In this document: in pieces, positions 25,103 to 33,916 of the stretch | Numbering within the stretch: position 1 is the stretch's first letter | Layout of the letters: each line of letters opens with the position of its first letter | Assembly (NCBI GenBank): GCA_937992195.1 | Contig: CALKKV010000056.1 | Location: forward strand, 1 to 33,916 | Direction of reading: 5' to 3' | Length of the DNA stretch: 33,916 nt | Source of the DNA: an uncultured Gammaproteobacteria bacterium | Lineage (GTDB): Bacteria; Pseudomonadota; Gammaproteobacteria; Arenicellales; Poriferihabitantaceae | Program-made: the position numbers and the translations under genes | Notes under the pieces: model-generated | The model's input: the letters and a program-made list of their open reading frames with translations, nothing else | Told to the model about the DNA's origin: nothing | The model's database searches: none

Positions 25103-26842
25103 ATGCATAAACTAAAAAAGAACGTGGTCGGGCTGAGCGTATTCGCCCTAAGCTGCTTCACCTCTACCGCTGCAATATCTGGTGTTACTGATCAAGACAT
25201 CATTAACGACCAGGCAACCCCTGATGACATCGTTTCTTACGGAATGGGCCCTAGAGCGCAACGCTTCAGCCCCATTTCCACTCTCAATAGAGACAATATC
25301 GGACGCCTAGTTCCTGCCTACGCCTATTCATTTGGCGGTGAAAAACAGCGCGGCCAGGAATCACAACCATTGGTTTACGATGGTGTTATCTATGTCACTG
25401 GCTCTTATTCTCGTGTATTTGCTATTGATGCACGTACTGGCAATGAGCTCTGGGAATACAACGCACGTCTGCCCGATGGCATCCTGCCTTGCTGTGACGT
25501 TGTGAACCGAGGCGCGGCAATATATGGAGATACTATTTTCTTTGGCACACTTGACGCGGGTCTGGTTGCGTTAGATCGCATGACCGGTAAGGTTAAGTGG
25601 AAAAAAGACTTGGGTGATTACAAAGCCGGTTATTCAATGACTTCAGCGCCAATGATCGTTAAGGGCAAAATCATAACCGGTGTTTCCGGGGGCGAATTCG
25701 GTATCGTTGGTCGCGTCGATGCGCGGGACACTGAAACTGGCGAGATGGTTTGGTCGCGACCTGTTATCGAAGGTCATATGGGTACGTTGAATGGCGAAGA
25801 ATCCACCATGACCGGAACTTTGAATGCGACTTGGCCTGGTGATATGTGGAAAACCGGCGGCGGTGCAACCTGGCTTGGTGGTACCTACGACCCCGAAACT
25901 GATTTGATTTTTTACGGCACAGGTAATCCTGCTCCCTGGAACTCACATCTTCGTGAAGGCGATAATCTGTATGCCGCTTCACGAATTGCACTGGACCCAG
26001 ATACCGGCGAGATCGTCTGGCATTACCAAACCACACCGTGGGAAGGTTGGGACTACGATGGTGTAAACGAAGTTATTTCCTTTGATTCTGATGGCAAAAA
26101 GTTGGCAGCCACAGCAGATCGTAACGGTTTTTTCTATGTTCTGGATCGCACTAACGGCAAGCTGCAAAATGCCACCCCTTTCGTGAAAAACATTTCTTGG
26201 GCCACAGATATTGACATTGAAACTGGACGACCTAACTTTGTCGAGGAAGGCCGTGCGGGTAATCCACTCGATGCTGATGACGGCAAAAAGGGGAAGTCTA
26301 TTTTCTCAGTACCCTCTTTCCTTGGCGGTAAGAATTGGATGCCCATGGCCTACAGCCAAAACACTGGTCTGTTTTACGTTCCTTCCAATGAGTGGGGTAT
26401 GGATCTATGGAATGAACCAATAACTTATAAGAAAGGTGCCGCCTATCTTGGTGCTGGTTTCACTATCAAACCATTGTTTGAGGACTACATAGGCTCACTC
26501 AAAGCAATTGATCCATCTACTGGTGAAATCAAATGGGAGTATAAAAATGAAGCTCCTCTTTGGGGCGGTGTATTGACTACTGCTGGTGGCCTGGTTTTCA
26601 CTGGAACACCAGAAGGTTATCTGAAAGCTTTTGATGACCAAACCGGCGAAGAAGTCTGGAGTTTCAACACTGGCTCCGGTGTCGTTGGTATTCCAGTCAC
26701 CTGGGAAATGGACGGCACTCAGTATGTGGCTGTTTCTTCGGGCTGGGGCGGCGCGGTGCCACTATGGGGTGGCGAAGTGGCCAAGACAGTAAAACATCTA
26801 AACCAGGGCGGCAGCCTTTGGGTGTTCAAGTTGATCAAATAA
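25103..26842 (+). CDS. PQQ-dependent alcohol dehydrogenase, predicted lanthanide-dependent (ExaF/PedH-like)
   Basis: A 579-residue eight-bladed quinoprotein. A signal peptide (about 1-27) is followed by the vicinal disulfide C130-C131 ([10 protein letters not shown]), the metal-ligand E198 (SGGEFG), N275 (GTGNPAPWN), the catalytic D317 and an extra acidic ligand D319 (GWDYDGVNE). The Asp two positions after the catalytic Asp marks lanthanide-using XoxF/ExaF/PedH enzymes, where calcium enzymes have a small residue. The wording around these sites fits ExaF/PedH better than XoxF5, suggesting C2 or larger alcohols and aldehydes. GGAG lies 10 bases before the ATG; an upstream TTG extension is discarded. 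Electrons should pass to the PedF-like cytochrome. Confidence 0.92.
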   Translation: MHKLKKNVVGLSVFALSCFTSTAAISGVTDQDIINDQATPDDIVSYGMGPRAQRFSPISTLNRDNIGRLVPAYAYSFGGEKQRGQESQPLVYDGVIYVTGSYSRVFAIDARTGNELWEYNARLPDGILPCCDVVNRGAAIYGDTIFFGTLDAGLVALDRMTGKVKWKKDLGDYKAGYSMTSAPMIVKGKIITGVSGGEFGIVGRVDARDTETGEMVWSRPVIEGHMGTLNGEESTMTGTLNATWPGDMWKTGGGATWLGGTYDPETDLIFYGTGNPAPWNSHLREGDNLYAASRIALDPDTGEIVWHYQTTPWEGWDYDGVNEVISFDSDGKKLAATADRNGFFYVLDRTNGKLQNATPFVKNISWATDIDIETGRPNFVEEGRAGNPLDADDGKKGKSIFSVPSFLGGKNWMPMAYSQNTGLFYVPSNEWGMDLWNEPITYKKGAAYLGAGFTIKPLFEDYIGSLKAIDPSTGEIKWEYKNEAPLWGGVLTTAGGLVFTGTPEGYLKAFDDQTGEEVWSFNTGSGVVGIPVTWEMDGTQYVAVSSGWGGAVPLWGGEVAKTVKHLNQGGSLWVFKLIK

Positions 26843-26862
26843 TTCTAACTTGTTCTCAAATG

Positions 26863-26886
26863 ATAAGGGGGCGAAAGCTCCCTTAT
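26863..26886 (+). terminator. GAAA-capped hairpin after the dehydrogenase gene
   Basis: ATAAGGGGGC and GCTCCCTTAT form a 10-bp stem (one G-U) around a GAAA tetraloop, 21 bases after the stop. There is no U-run behind it, and the next gene follows on the same strand 20 bases later. It is more likely an mRNA-stabilising or attenuating hairpin than a full terminator. Confidence 0.6.
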
Positions 26887-26905
26887 TCATTCATAGGAAA
26901 CACTG

Positions 26906-27484
26906 ATGTTGAAAACTGATATCTGGAAGACTGGTTTGAAGAAAGGAATAGAAATTTTAGTCCTCTCCTTGACATTGAGCGCAACTGCGCAGTCTGAGAT
27001 TGTTGCTGGCGAGAAAAAAGTTTTTCTTGAGACCCCTTCAGGAGAATCACTTCAGATCGGCAGCGTTGTCTTGAGCGGGGAACCAAATGCAATGAATATT
27101 GCTTTCACTATCGACGATTCGAAGTTTAGTGATCAGTTTCTCTCAATGCGTCCTTTCAAATGTATCGACGGCAAACCTATGGTGTGTCGGCTTGAATACT
27201 CATATCCAAAGAAAAACCAGGTCAGTGCAAGCGATTTTGCCGACCTCGAGTATGATCTTCTGTTCATCACACGATCGCCAACAGATTATGGTATCGATCC
27301 GTTCAACGGTCGCTACTATATCATTACCGAGAACAACGGGAAGTTGATCGGGGAAATTCGCGGTGTCGACTTAAATATATTGGCAGCACCACCCGCTGAA
27401 GGCGACTTACGCCCTATTACTGAAGCTGATCTGGATCCGTTAGAGCTAGAGAATGAGCGCTTCCCGGTTTTGAGAATAGAGTAA
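26906..27484 (+). CDS. Secreted protein downstream of the quinoprotein dehydrogenase, unrecognised
   Basis: A 192-residue protein with a signal peptide (about 1-30) and a mature part rich in beta strands (VFLETPSGESLQIGSVVLSG, then MRPFKCIDGKPMVCRLEYSYP with two cysteines that may form a disulfide). AGGAAA lies 8 bases before the ATG. It follows the dehydrogenase on the same strand behind a strong hairpin, so it is probably expressed at a lower level from the same transcript. No known domain is evident; a periplasmic accessory role is inferred from position. Confidence 0.75.
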   Translation: MLKTDIWKTGLKKGIEILVLSLTLSATAQSEIVAGEKKVFLETPSGESLQIGSVVLSGEPNAMNIAFTIDDSKFSDQFLSMRPFKCIDGKPMVCRLEYSYPKKNQVSASDFADLEYDLLFITRSPTDYGIDPFNGRYYIITENNGKLIGEIRGVDLNILAAPPAEGDLRPITEADLDPLELENERFPVLRIE

Positions 27485-27499
27485 GCCGGGATTTAACGG

Positions 27500-28093
27500 C
27501 TACTCAATGCTGCCATTTAGATATGGTATGGGTTTAGCCAACTCCAATTCCAGATCCACTTCTTTCCAACCATCAATACCTTGGGGATAACAATAAACAT
27601 TCGTATAACCTAGCTCTTCTACCGTGCGTTATACTGCATTCCACGACATCCAACAGTCCGCTGCGCAATAAAATAACACCGGGTGCTGAAGATAACCCTT
27701 TGTGAGGCTTTTCGAATTACGCGAAAAGTAATTCCGCATCGAGACGTTAAGAGTCTGCTACCCAACGTTAGGCATCCACACCGAAACAGGAATGTTGTAC
27801 ATCTGTTTATCACGTCGCAGTATCCAGCTGCGTTTACCATCTTGACCTTCAGGCCTCAATGTCGCTGAAGATACATTGATCAGGACAACAGCTGTTTCCG
27901 CAATCAGATCCTCAACCTCCTCAGAGAATGACAGTGTTGTAGCGCCTGGCGCAGTCCAAGGAGTGGGAGCTTTGTAGGGCAAGCCTCGATAACCTTCAGG
28001 TAATTCCTGGGCAATTGAAGCGGTTTGTAAAACGGCCAGAAAAATGATGAAAGAAAAGTAAAATCGGATCGTTCTGGATTGGGAAGTTGTCAT
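27500..28093 (-). pseudogene. PQQ-dependent catabolism-associated CXXCW-motif (rhodanese-like) gene with two nonsense codons
   Basis: A minus-strand frame starts with ATG at 28093, a signal peptide (MTTSQSRTIRFYFSFIIFLA...SIA) and QELPEGYRGLPYKAPTPWTAPG. It continues to WMPNVG, hits TAG at 27760, runs on in the same frame to FYCAADCWMSWNAV, hits TAA at 27631, and ends LELAKPIPYLNGSIE with TAG at 27500. The text on both sides of each stop is typical of the family, including the paired cysteines before Trp, so the stops are the only damage seen. The family is a periplasmic rhodanese-like accessory of PQQ dehydrogenases. Confidence 0.88.
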
Positions 28094-28313
28094 ATTTCTG
28101 AACAAATTTTTATCATTGTCTGTCAGATGAATCAAATACCCCTCGGCATTATTATTAACAGATAGCTTTTTATATTGGGGCGGTCAGATAAGGATCGTTG
28201 TGTAGTTTTTATGCTGAGAGAACAATATGGCTGCTGAACTTATCGATTAGAAAAATTAACGTCGCCACAACCTTGCCCAAGTCATGGATACAACAAGGCC
28301 AAGTCTAGACACA

Positions 28314-28341
28314 AAAAAGCCCGCGTAGTAGCGGGCTTTTT
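28314..28341 (-). terminator. Rho-independent terminator of pqqA
   Basis: GCCCGC-TACTAC-GCGGGC followed by TTTTTT on the minus strand, 15 bases after the pqqA stop. The A-run on the other side makes it possibly bidirectional, but no plus-strand gene ends nearby. Confidence 0.9.
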
Positions 28342-28356
28342 CCAGACAAACAGTAT

Positions 28357-29506
<1,150 letters not shown>

Positions 29507-29580
29507 AACTTGTCTACGAATCTATAAAACTACCAAGCTACATTTATAATCTTGATTCGAGCGCCAGCAGTCGAAATCTA

Positions 29581-30468
29581 CTATCTTATTTCTATTATTT
29601 TTCCTGAGAAGTCCTCAAGTAGAACAACCGTAGGTTGAAAGAGCTTAGCAAGTTTGGCTATTTGAGTGCGATCTAAAAACACCATCGCAGTTGAAAGTCC
29701 ATCGGCTAACGTCGCGGTGTTGGTCTGAACGCTAACAGTTTTCCAGGAGGGGGGCTCGCCACTTACTGGGTTAAGGATGTGACTATGCTTTCCAATCCGC
29801 ATTGCGTCGGAACTACTCGTGGCGATTGCGTTATTTTGTAACTTTGCAACTGCCAGATGTTTTGCTTGGAAGTTTTCTACCCCAACATGCCAGGGCCCGC
29901 CGAGCGCTGCAATTTCACCAATATTGATCAAGCATTGCTGAAATCCCATTTTCCTTGCTAGTGCAGCAATGCGATCCGTCGCGTAGCCTTGTGCGATGCC
30001 ATTAAGGGTAAGAGACATTCCACTATGCTTAAACTTTATAAATTCAGGATTGAAAGATAGATACTCAAACCCAACTCTCGTTTTAGCGATATCATTATTC
30101 CATGCCATTGCATGCCACAAAGCCTGGATTGTAGGGTCAAAAATACCGTTGGTCATAGAGTGGAGAACCCGGCATTGCTCAAGTAGTTCGATAAACGGTT
30201 TACTGGGCTCTGAAATAAAAGAATTTCTGTTTAATTTTGATATTTCTGAATCTGGGTCATACAGACTAAACACTGATTCCAGATAAGCTATTTCTGCTCT
30301 TAGTTTAATCAGACTATGGTCCAGTGTTGATGACCTGGTACCGCGTATCTTGATTGAGAGATCAGCACCAAAACCGCGACCGTTCCAAACCAACTCTTCT
30401 GCTGCAGTGACAGAACCGGATATTAGGCTCAAACTAACAGCGATAAATCTTCTTCGACTTAGGCTCAC
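29581..30468 (-). CDS. apbE: ApbE-family FAD:protein FMN transferase
   Basis: A 295-residue protein with a Tat-like leader (SRRRFIAVSLSLISG, 4-18). Family blocks are MSLTLNGIAQGYATDRI (151-167), ATSSSDAMRI plus HSHILNPVSGEPP (216-240) and TATLADGLSTA with D256 and T260 near the metal site. The more usual LGGIAKGYA is here LNGIAQGYA, a mild deviation. ApbE attaches FMN through phosphoester bonds to threonine in target proteins in the periplasm. The GTG start overlaps the stop of the NosR-like gene (GTGA), whose FMN-binding domain is the obvious target. Confidence 0.9.
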   Translation of the reverse strand: MSLSRRRFIAVSLSLISGSVTAAEELVWNGRGFGADLSIKIRGTRSSTLDHSLIKLRAEIAYLESVFSLYDPDSEISKLNRNSFISEPSKPFIELLEQCRVLHSMTNGIFDPTIQALWHAMAWNNDIAKTRVGFEYLSFNPEFIKFKHSGMSLTLNGIAQGYATDRIAALARKMGFQQCLINIGEIAALGGPWHVGVENFQAKHLAVAKLQNNAIATSSSDAMRIGKHSHILNPVSGEPPSWKTVSVQTNTATLADGLSTAMVFLDRTQIAKLAKLFQPTVVLLEDFSGKIIEIR

Positions 30469-32543
30469 AGCGGCTTCCCTTTTTGGATAAGAACAAGAGG
30501 CACACAGGTGTTTTTATCTCGATAGATTGACACACAATCCAAACATTGAAAACACTCGTCATAGGCAATTTCCCCGGAAGGCTCTATCGCATTGTATTTG
30601 CACCGCACAGAACAGAGTTGGCATGGTGAACCACATTCACTGCGTCGTTTGATCCATTTACCTGTCCGCAGCAAACCTCCAATTGCCATAAACGCACCAA
30701 GCGGACAAATGAATCGACAAAATCCTTTGAACACGAACATACCCAGTATTAGCCATAACACTGCATAAGCCACGAAGTACCATTCACGAACAAACTGAGT
30801 GGTAATCGCAGTTTTGAAAGGCTCTACCTCGATTGCCAGATCCAGCATTGAGGGCGCAAATAGTGTCATTGCGACCAAACTCGCCAAAATGAAATACTTA
30901 AGCTTTTTTAATCCCTTGTCCCATTTTCGACTAATTTTCAGCTGCTTTAGACCGAGCTTGTCGCCTATCAAACCAGCGAATTCTTGCAATGCGCCATATG
31001 GACAAAGCCAACCGCAAAAAAAGCCTCTACCCCAAATGAAGAATGAAACGATGACAACTATCCATATTAACAATGAGAATGGATCGAATAACAAGAAATT
31101 AAAGTTGTGACTCTCAAACGCCGCTCGAATGACACCGAGCGTGGTAGCGATTGAGAGCTGCCCCTGCCCCCACCAACCGACGAAACCAATCACTATTGCC
31201 AAAATGGTGTAACGAAACAGTGAAAAATAGCGTGCGCTGGCAAATTTCCCCATCGCAAGGAGTAAAGCGCCAAATAACACTGTCAATCCCACAGCTAGGA
31301 CAATAATATCTATTTTCCTAGCCAACAGGCTTTGTACCAGTTGCGAGGGAGGGATTGCCGCATCAAAAGACTTGTAAAATCGTTTCGGTGAAGCGTGTTC
31401 AACAACTAGATCTTGTGTACCGATAGTAGGCATAAAAGATCCATGCTTTCTGATGACACGTAATGAGAGCTGCCATGGCTCGGTTGGATTAAATCCAAGC
31501 CGTCGATCAGCACGTACAACTAATTGATGCCCCTTTGGCAGTTCAGGTTTCAATTTCAGTTCCAGATCCGCATCGCGTAGCGCAACTGGCAAATCTCCTT
31601 GAGTAGCACTTAGCAGGTCTGGCTCAGTATTGCGTACAAATTCTTCACTGACCAGACCATGACGCCCGCTATCGATAAGTAATATCGGTGCATTTTCTGG
31701 AGAGATTGAGAGAAAGTAGTTCAGCTTTTCCAGGCCTTCCTCGCTCAATACTGCTTTGGCTATGGCCGGTGGTCCAATATCTATGACCCAAAGATCTAGA
31801 TATAAATCATCTCCATTCTCCAACGCTACTTCATCGTCAAATTCCCAATCCGTTCCTTTAAACGCTTGCTGTACCTCAGAGTTGGTCACTTTATGTCGCT
31901 TCGCGATGCCCTCATCGACCAGTTGCTGAAAACTCAGCTCTTCTTCATAGGACATGTCAGGTTGCGGTGCGGGACCAACGGACAGTCCCTGTATTTTTTC
32001 TCGGGCAACAGCATAAGCCGCAGCGAGAATAGTCTCGTGAGCAATGCGAACCGACGCGGTGGCTTTAGTCACACCGTCGAGATATATTTGCGAGCCGCCG
32101 CTGTCTACGCTGCCGTATGGTACCGCAACGGAAAACGAGTCACTAATAGATAGACCACTATATTGGTCAACAAATTTATGAAATGGTGCTTGACCCAGAC
32201 CAGAAACAAAGATGGGCTCGTTGTGATGTAAGATTTCCACTTCCAAAATTCTTCCTTCCGTAGTCATAGACACCAGCATATTTACTGGCTGCCCCGAAAA
32301 ACCTGGAATCGCGGCGAATGGAGCAGTTTCAAAAATATATCCTGCCAGAGCACCGTCTAGATTTATCATTGACCACACACCTTGATCATCTATCTTTTCA
32401 CCTAGTGCATAAGGCGGATTAATCCGGCTGGCAAGTTCGGCTTCATCAAGAATCGACTCTGCACTAGCCAATCTGACAAACATTATCAGCAGAATTAGTG
32501 TCTGAAATATAGCTCGCAGGGTCGTAGATAGAATCACGTTCAC
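30465..32543 (-). CDS. NosR/NirI-like membrane flavo-iron-sulfur protein
   Basis: A 692-residue protein. A signal/anchor helix is followed by a periplasmic FMN-binding domain with the attachment region YLDGVTKATASVR, where T162 is the likely FMN threonine. The sequence has K160 where the usual motif has Gly. A long periplasmic region (about 200-400) precedes about five transmembrane helices with CGWLCPYGALQE and CRFICPLGAFM, and C-terminal ferredoxin cysteines follow (CGSPCQLCSVRC and CFQCLDC). No nosZ or other nos gene is nearby, so involvement with the PQQ locus is more likely than nitrous oxide reduction. It could carry electrons between the quinone pool and the periplasm. The start is GTG. 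Confidence 0.9.
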   Translation of the reverse strand: MNVILSTTLRAIFQTLILLIMFVRLASAESILDEAELASRINPPYALGEKIDDQGVWSMINLDGALAGYIFETAPFAAIPGFSGQPVNMLVSMTTEGRILEVEILHHNEPIFVSGLGQAPFHKFVDQYSGLSISDSFSVAVPYGSVDSGGSQIYLDGVTKATASVRIAHETILAAAYAVAREKIQGLSVGPAPQPDMSYEEELSFQQLVDEGIAKRHKVTNSEVQQAFKGTDWEFDDEVALENGDDLYLDLWVIDIGPPAIAKAVLSEEGLEKLNYFLSISPENAPILLIDSGRHGLVSEEFVRNTEPDLLSATQGDLPVALRDADLELKLKPELPKGHQLVVRADRRLGFNPTEPWQLSLRVIRKHGSFMPTIGTQDLVVEHASPKRFYKSFDAAIPPSQLVQSLLARKIDIIVLAVGLTVLFGALLLAMGKFASARYFSLFRYTILAIVIGFVGWWGQGQLSIATTLGVIRAAFESHNFNFLLFDPFSLLIWIVVIVSFFIWGRGFFCGWLCPYGALQEFAGLIGDKLGLKQLKISRKWDKGLKKLKYFILASLVAMTLFAPSMLDLAIEVEPFKTAITTQFVREWYFVAYAVLWLILGMFVFKGFCRFICPLGAFMAIGGLLRTGKWIKRRSECGSPCQLCSVRCKYNAIEPSGEIAYDECFQCLDCVSIYRDKNTCVPLVLIQKGKPL

Positions 32544-33228
32544 AGTTAAACAATTATATAAATTTAGAGAAAATCATCTTCAAATATTGTGTTACTACTT
32601 CTGTCACCTACGTTACTTCCCCATTATCGAAAAGATATACGGATCGAACCAGCACAATACTAAATCACGAACCTCTGACTTGCATTGCATCTGAGTTAAG
32701 AGCATTCGAATACGCGTATGACTGGTTGTTGGTAAGAATAGTTGAATTCAATTGCTTCAATATTGATTTTAAGTAACTGATTCACATGGAATCAAGCTAT
32801 TAGTCTTGCACTGATTCTATGACGGACTCTTGACCCAGAGTTAAGGATGATTCTAACTCTCAAAAAAGCACCTGTTCTGGAGCCAATTGAAATCTCAACT
32901 GATCATTCGCAACATAGTTCACAATTGCAACATTCATACCTTACTGGCCTGAAACGCAAACAAGAAGTCACGATTCCGGCTATATTCTAAGTATAGTGCA
33001 AACCCGAAAACATCCCCGAACTAAACGTAGACGGTGTGAGCGATCGAACCGTCATGGTCGACTTCCGAAAGAAAATCCCTAGCACTCAAAGTTAGCAAAT
33101 TCTATTATCTATAGTTTATCTATAATTTCTATTCTGATTATCTGTGCATTGATTCTCCCAGCAGGGTTGTTGGAACTCCGTGAGCTATATAGAATTCTCC
33201 ACCACAACATAGAAAGCCAAAAACTATA
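32544..33228. other. AT-rich intergenic region without recognisable gene
   Basis: About 685 bases with no supported reading frame on either strand. It should contain the promoters of the NosR-like gene (leftward) and the CbiX-like gene (rightward). Only an ATCTAT-rich patch near 33101-33140 stands out, with TATAGT/TATAAT-like text suitable as a -10 element. Confidence 0.45.
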
Positions 33229-33591
33229 ATGAATGCATTGCTCATTGCCGCTCATGGAAGTCGTCGGACGCAATCCAACGACGAGGTCAAAGAACTTTCA
33301 CTGTCTGTCTCTAAGAAGGCCACTAGCTACGAACTGGTTGACTGTGCCTTTTTGGAACTCTGTCAACCCGATATATTTTCTGGCGCGCAACAGCTAATCG
33401 AAAGAGGGGCAACAAGTGTTACCGTGCTACCTTACTTCTTGGTGGCAGGACAGCATGTTGCTGTAGATATTCCCGCAGAGATCAAACGGATAGAAGAAGC
33501 ATTTCCTCATATCGCAGTCACAGTGCTACCCTATTTCGGCTCTTCCGAAAAAATGGTAGAGAACATCGTAAGTCAAACTATCGTTCGGTAA
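33229..33591 (+). CDS. cbiX: CbiX-like sirohydrochlorin chelatase, short form
   Basis: A 120-residue single-domain class II chelatase. The metal-binding histidines are seen as H9 (LLIAAHGSRR) and H76 (LVAGQHVAVDIPAEI), and VTVLPYFL lies between. The short form acts as a homodimer, inserting a divalent metal (cobalt or iron) into sirohydrochlorin. Given the sirohaem demand of DsrAB and the presence of dsrN, ferrochelatase activity for sirohaem is an attractive inference, but a cobalamin role cannot be excluded. It is a single gene here. Confidence 0.88.
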   Translation: MNALLIAAHGSRRTQSNDEVKELSLSVSKKATSYELVDCAFLELCQPDIFSGAQQLIERGATSVTVLPYFLVAGQHVAVDIPAEIKRIEEAFPHIAVTVLPYFGSSEKMVENIVSQTIVR

Positions 33592-33797
33592 CTGAGAGCT
33601 TTAGAAAATAACCGCCATGGCATTTGTTTTAGTCCTCGTCAATATCAAGGCTGTTGCTGTTAAGTCTATGACAGACAGGGATTCTTGGTTAGCGAAAACA
33701 GAATAAGAAATACGATAAGCCAAACGGTAAAAGCCTGTTCATCTAGAGGCAAACAAAAGGAATTTAGGCTCAGCCAAATTCAGGTTTAGAAGCAATC

Positions 33798-33916
33798 TTA
33801 ATGCAGCGCCTCAGCGCCTGCGTTTACAATTCCTCCCCAATCAAACATACCATTTATGTTCGCTACGGCGCCTTCCTCCCCGCTGGATAACTCGACCCTT
33901 AATGCTTTCCAGCGTA
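33798..33916 (-). CDS. C-terminal end of an unrecognised gene (5' part outside window)
   Basis: About 39 codons open to the window edge and ending in TAA. The visible text (RWKALRVELSSGEEGA, then INGMFDWGGIVNAGAEALH) is protein-like and well balanced, suggesting a real C-terminus on the minus strand. It is too short to name. The stretch 33592-33797 between it and cbiX has no gene that I can see. Confidence 0.4.
   Translation of the reverse strand, partial: RWKALRVELSSGEEGAVANINGMFDWGGIVNAGAEALH

Noticed and set aside
2295..28093. In-frame stops as a sign of a reassigned genetic code
   Set aside because: TAA, TAG and TGA all interrupt the damaged genes, and the same three codons end intact genes in the window, so no single codon is reassigned. 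Decay explains the pattern.
30465..32543. NosR-like protein taken as proof of nitrous oxide respiration
   Set aside because: No nosZ, nosD or other nos gene is present, and NosR-like proteins also occur beside PQQ dehydrogenases.

Overview
The window looks like chromosomal DNA of a gammaproteobacterial sulfur oxidiser. The basis is a reverse-type (oxidative) dissimilatory sulfite reductase cluster in the order known from Allochromatium vinosum, including the oxidiser markers dsrE, dsrF, dsrH, dsrL, dsrN and dsrR, together with tusA. Base composition is moderate and intergenic stretches are AT-rich. At least four genes are broken by stop codons or frameshifts, so part of the region is decaying. 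No tRNA, rRNA, CRISPR array, transposase or phage gene was recognised.

Left end (1-3.9 kb): the 3' part of a NarX-like sensor kinase and a complete NarL-like response regulator, a possible C-terminal gene remnant, tusA, a decayed YeeE/YedE-type sulfur transporter, a Sel1-repeat protein and a decayed second NarL-like regulator.

Central block (4.0-16.6 kb, minus strand): dsrA-B-E-F-H-C-M-K-L-J-O-P-N-R, tightly packed and often with overlapping start and stop codons. DsrAB would oxidise DsrC-bound persulfide sulfur to sulfite. TusA and DsrEFH relay sulfur to DsrC, DsrMKJOP passes electrons to the quinone and periplasmic side, DsrL links the system to NAD(P)H, and DsrN amidates sirohaem. No dsrS was recognised.

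Divergent from dsrA (16.9-18.2 kb, plus strand) is a small operon: an unrecognised protein, a DsrC paralogue without any cysteine (RspA-type), and a 67-residue protein. The intergenic region between the two operons holds nested TACCC/GGGTA inverted repeats, one of which closely fits the NarL 7-2-7 binding pattern. A PKHD-type dioxygenase gene and two unrecognised small genes follow.

Right block (20-32.5 kb): a PQQ-dependent alcohol oxidation locus. It has a predicted lanthanide-type quinoprotein alcohol dehydrogenase, a PedF-like cytochrome c, a XoxJ-like binding protein, a PQQ-associated substrate-binding protein and beta-propeller, a rhodanese-like CXXCW gene killed by two stops, a 23-codon pqqA with its own terminator, and an overlapping NosR-like/ApbE flavoprotein pair. 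The locus probably feeds electrons from alcohols into the respiratory chain of the same cell. The window ends with a CbiX-like sirohydrochlorin chelatase, which is relevant to the sirohaem needed by DsrAB, and the 3' end of an unrecognised gene.
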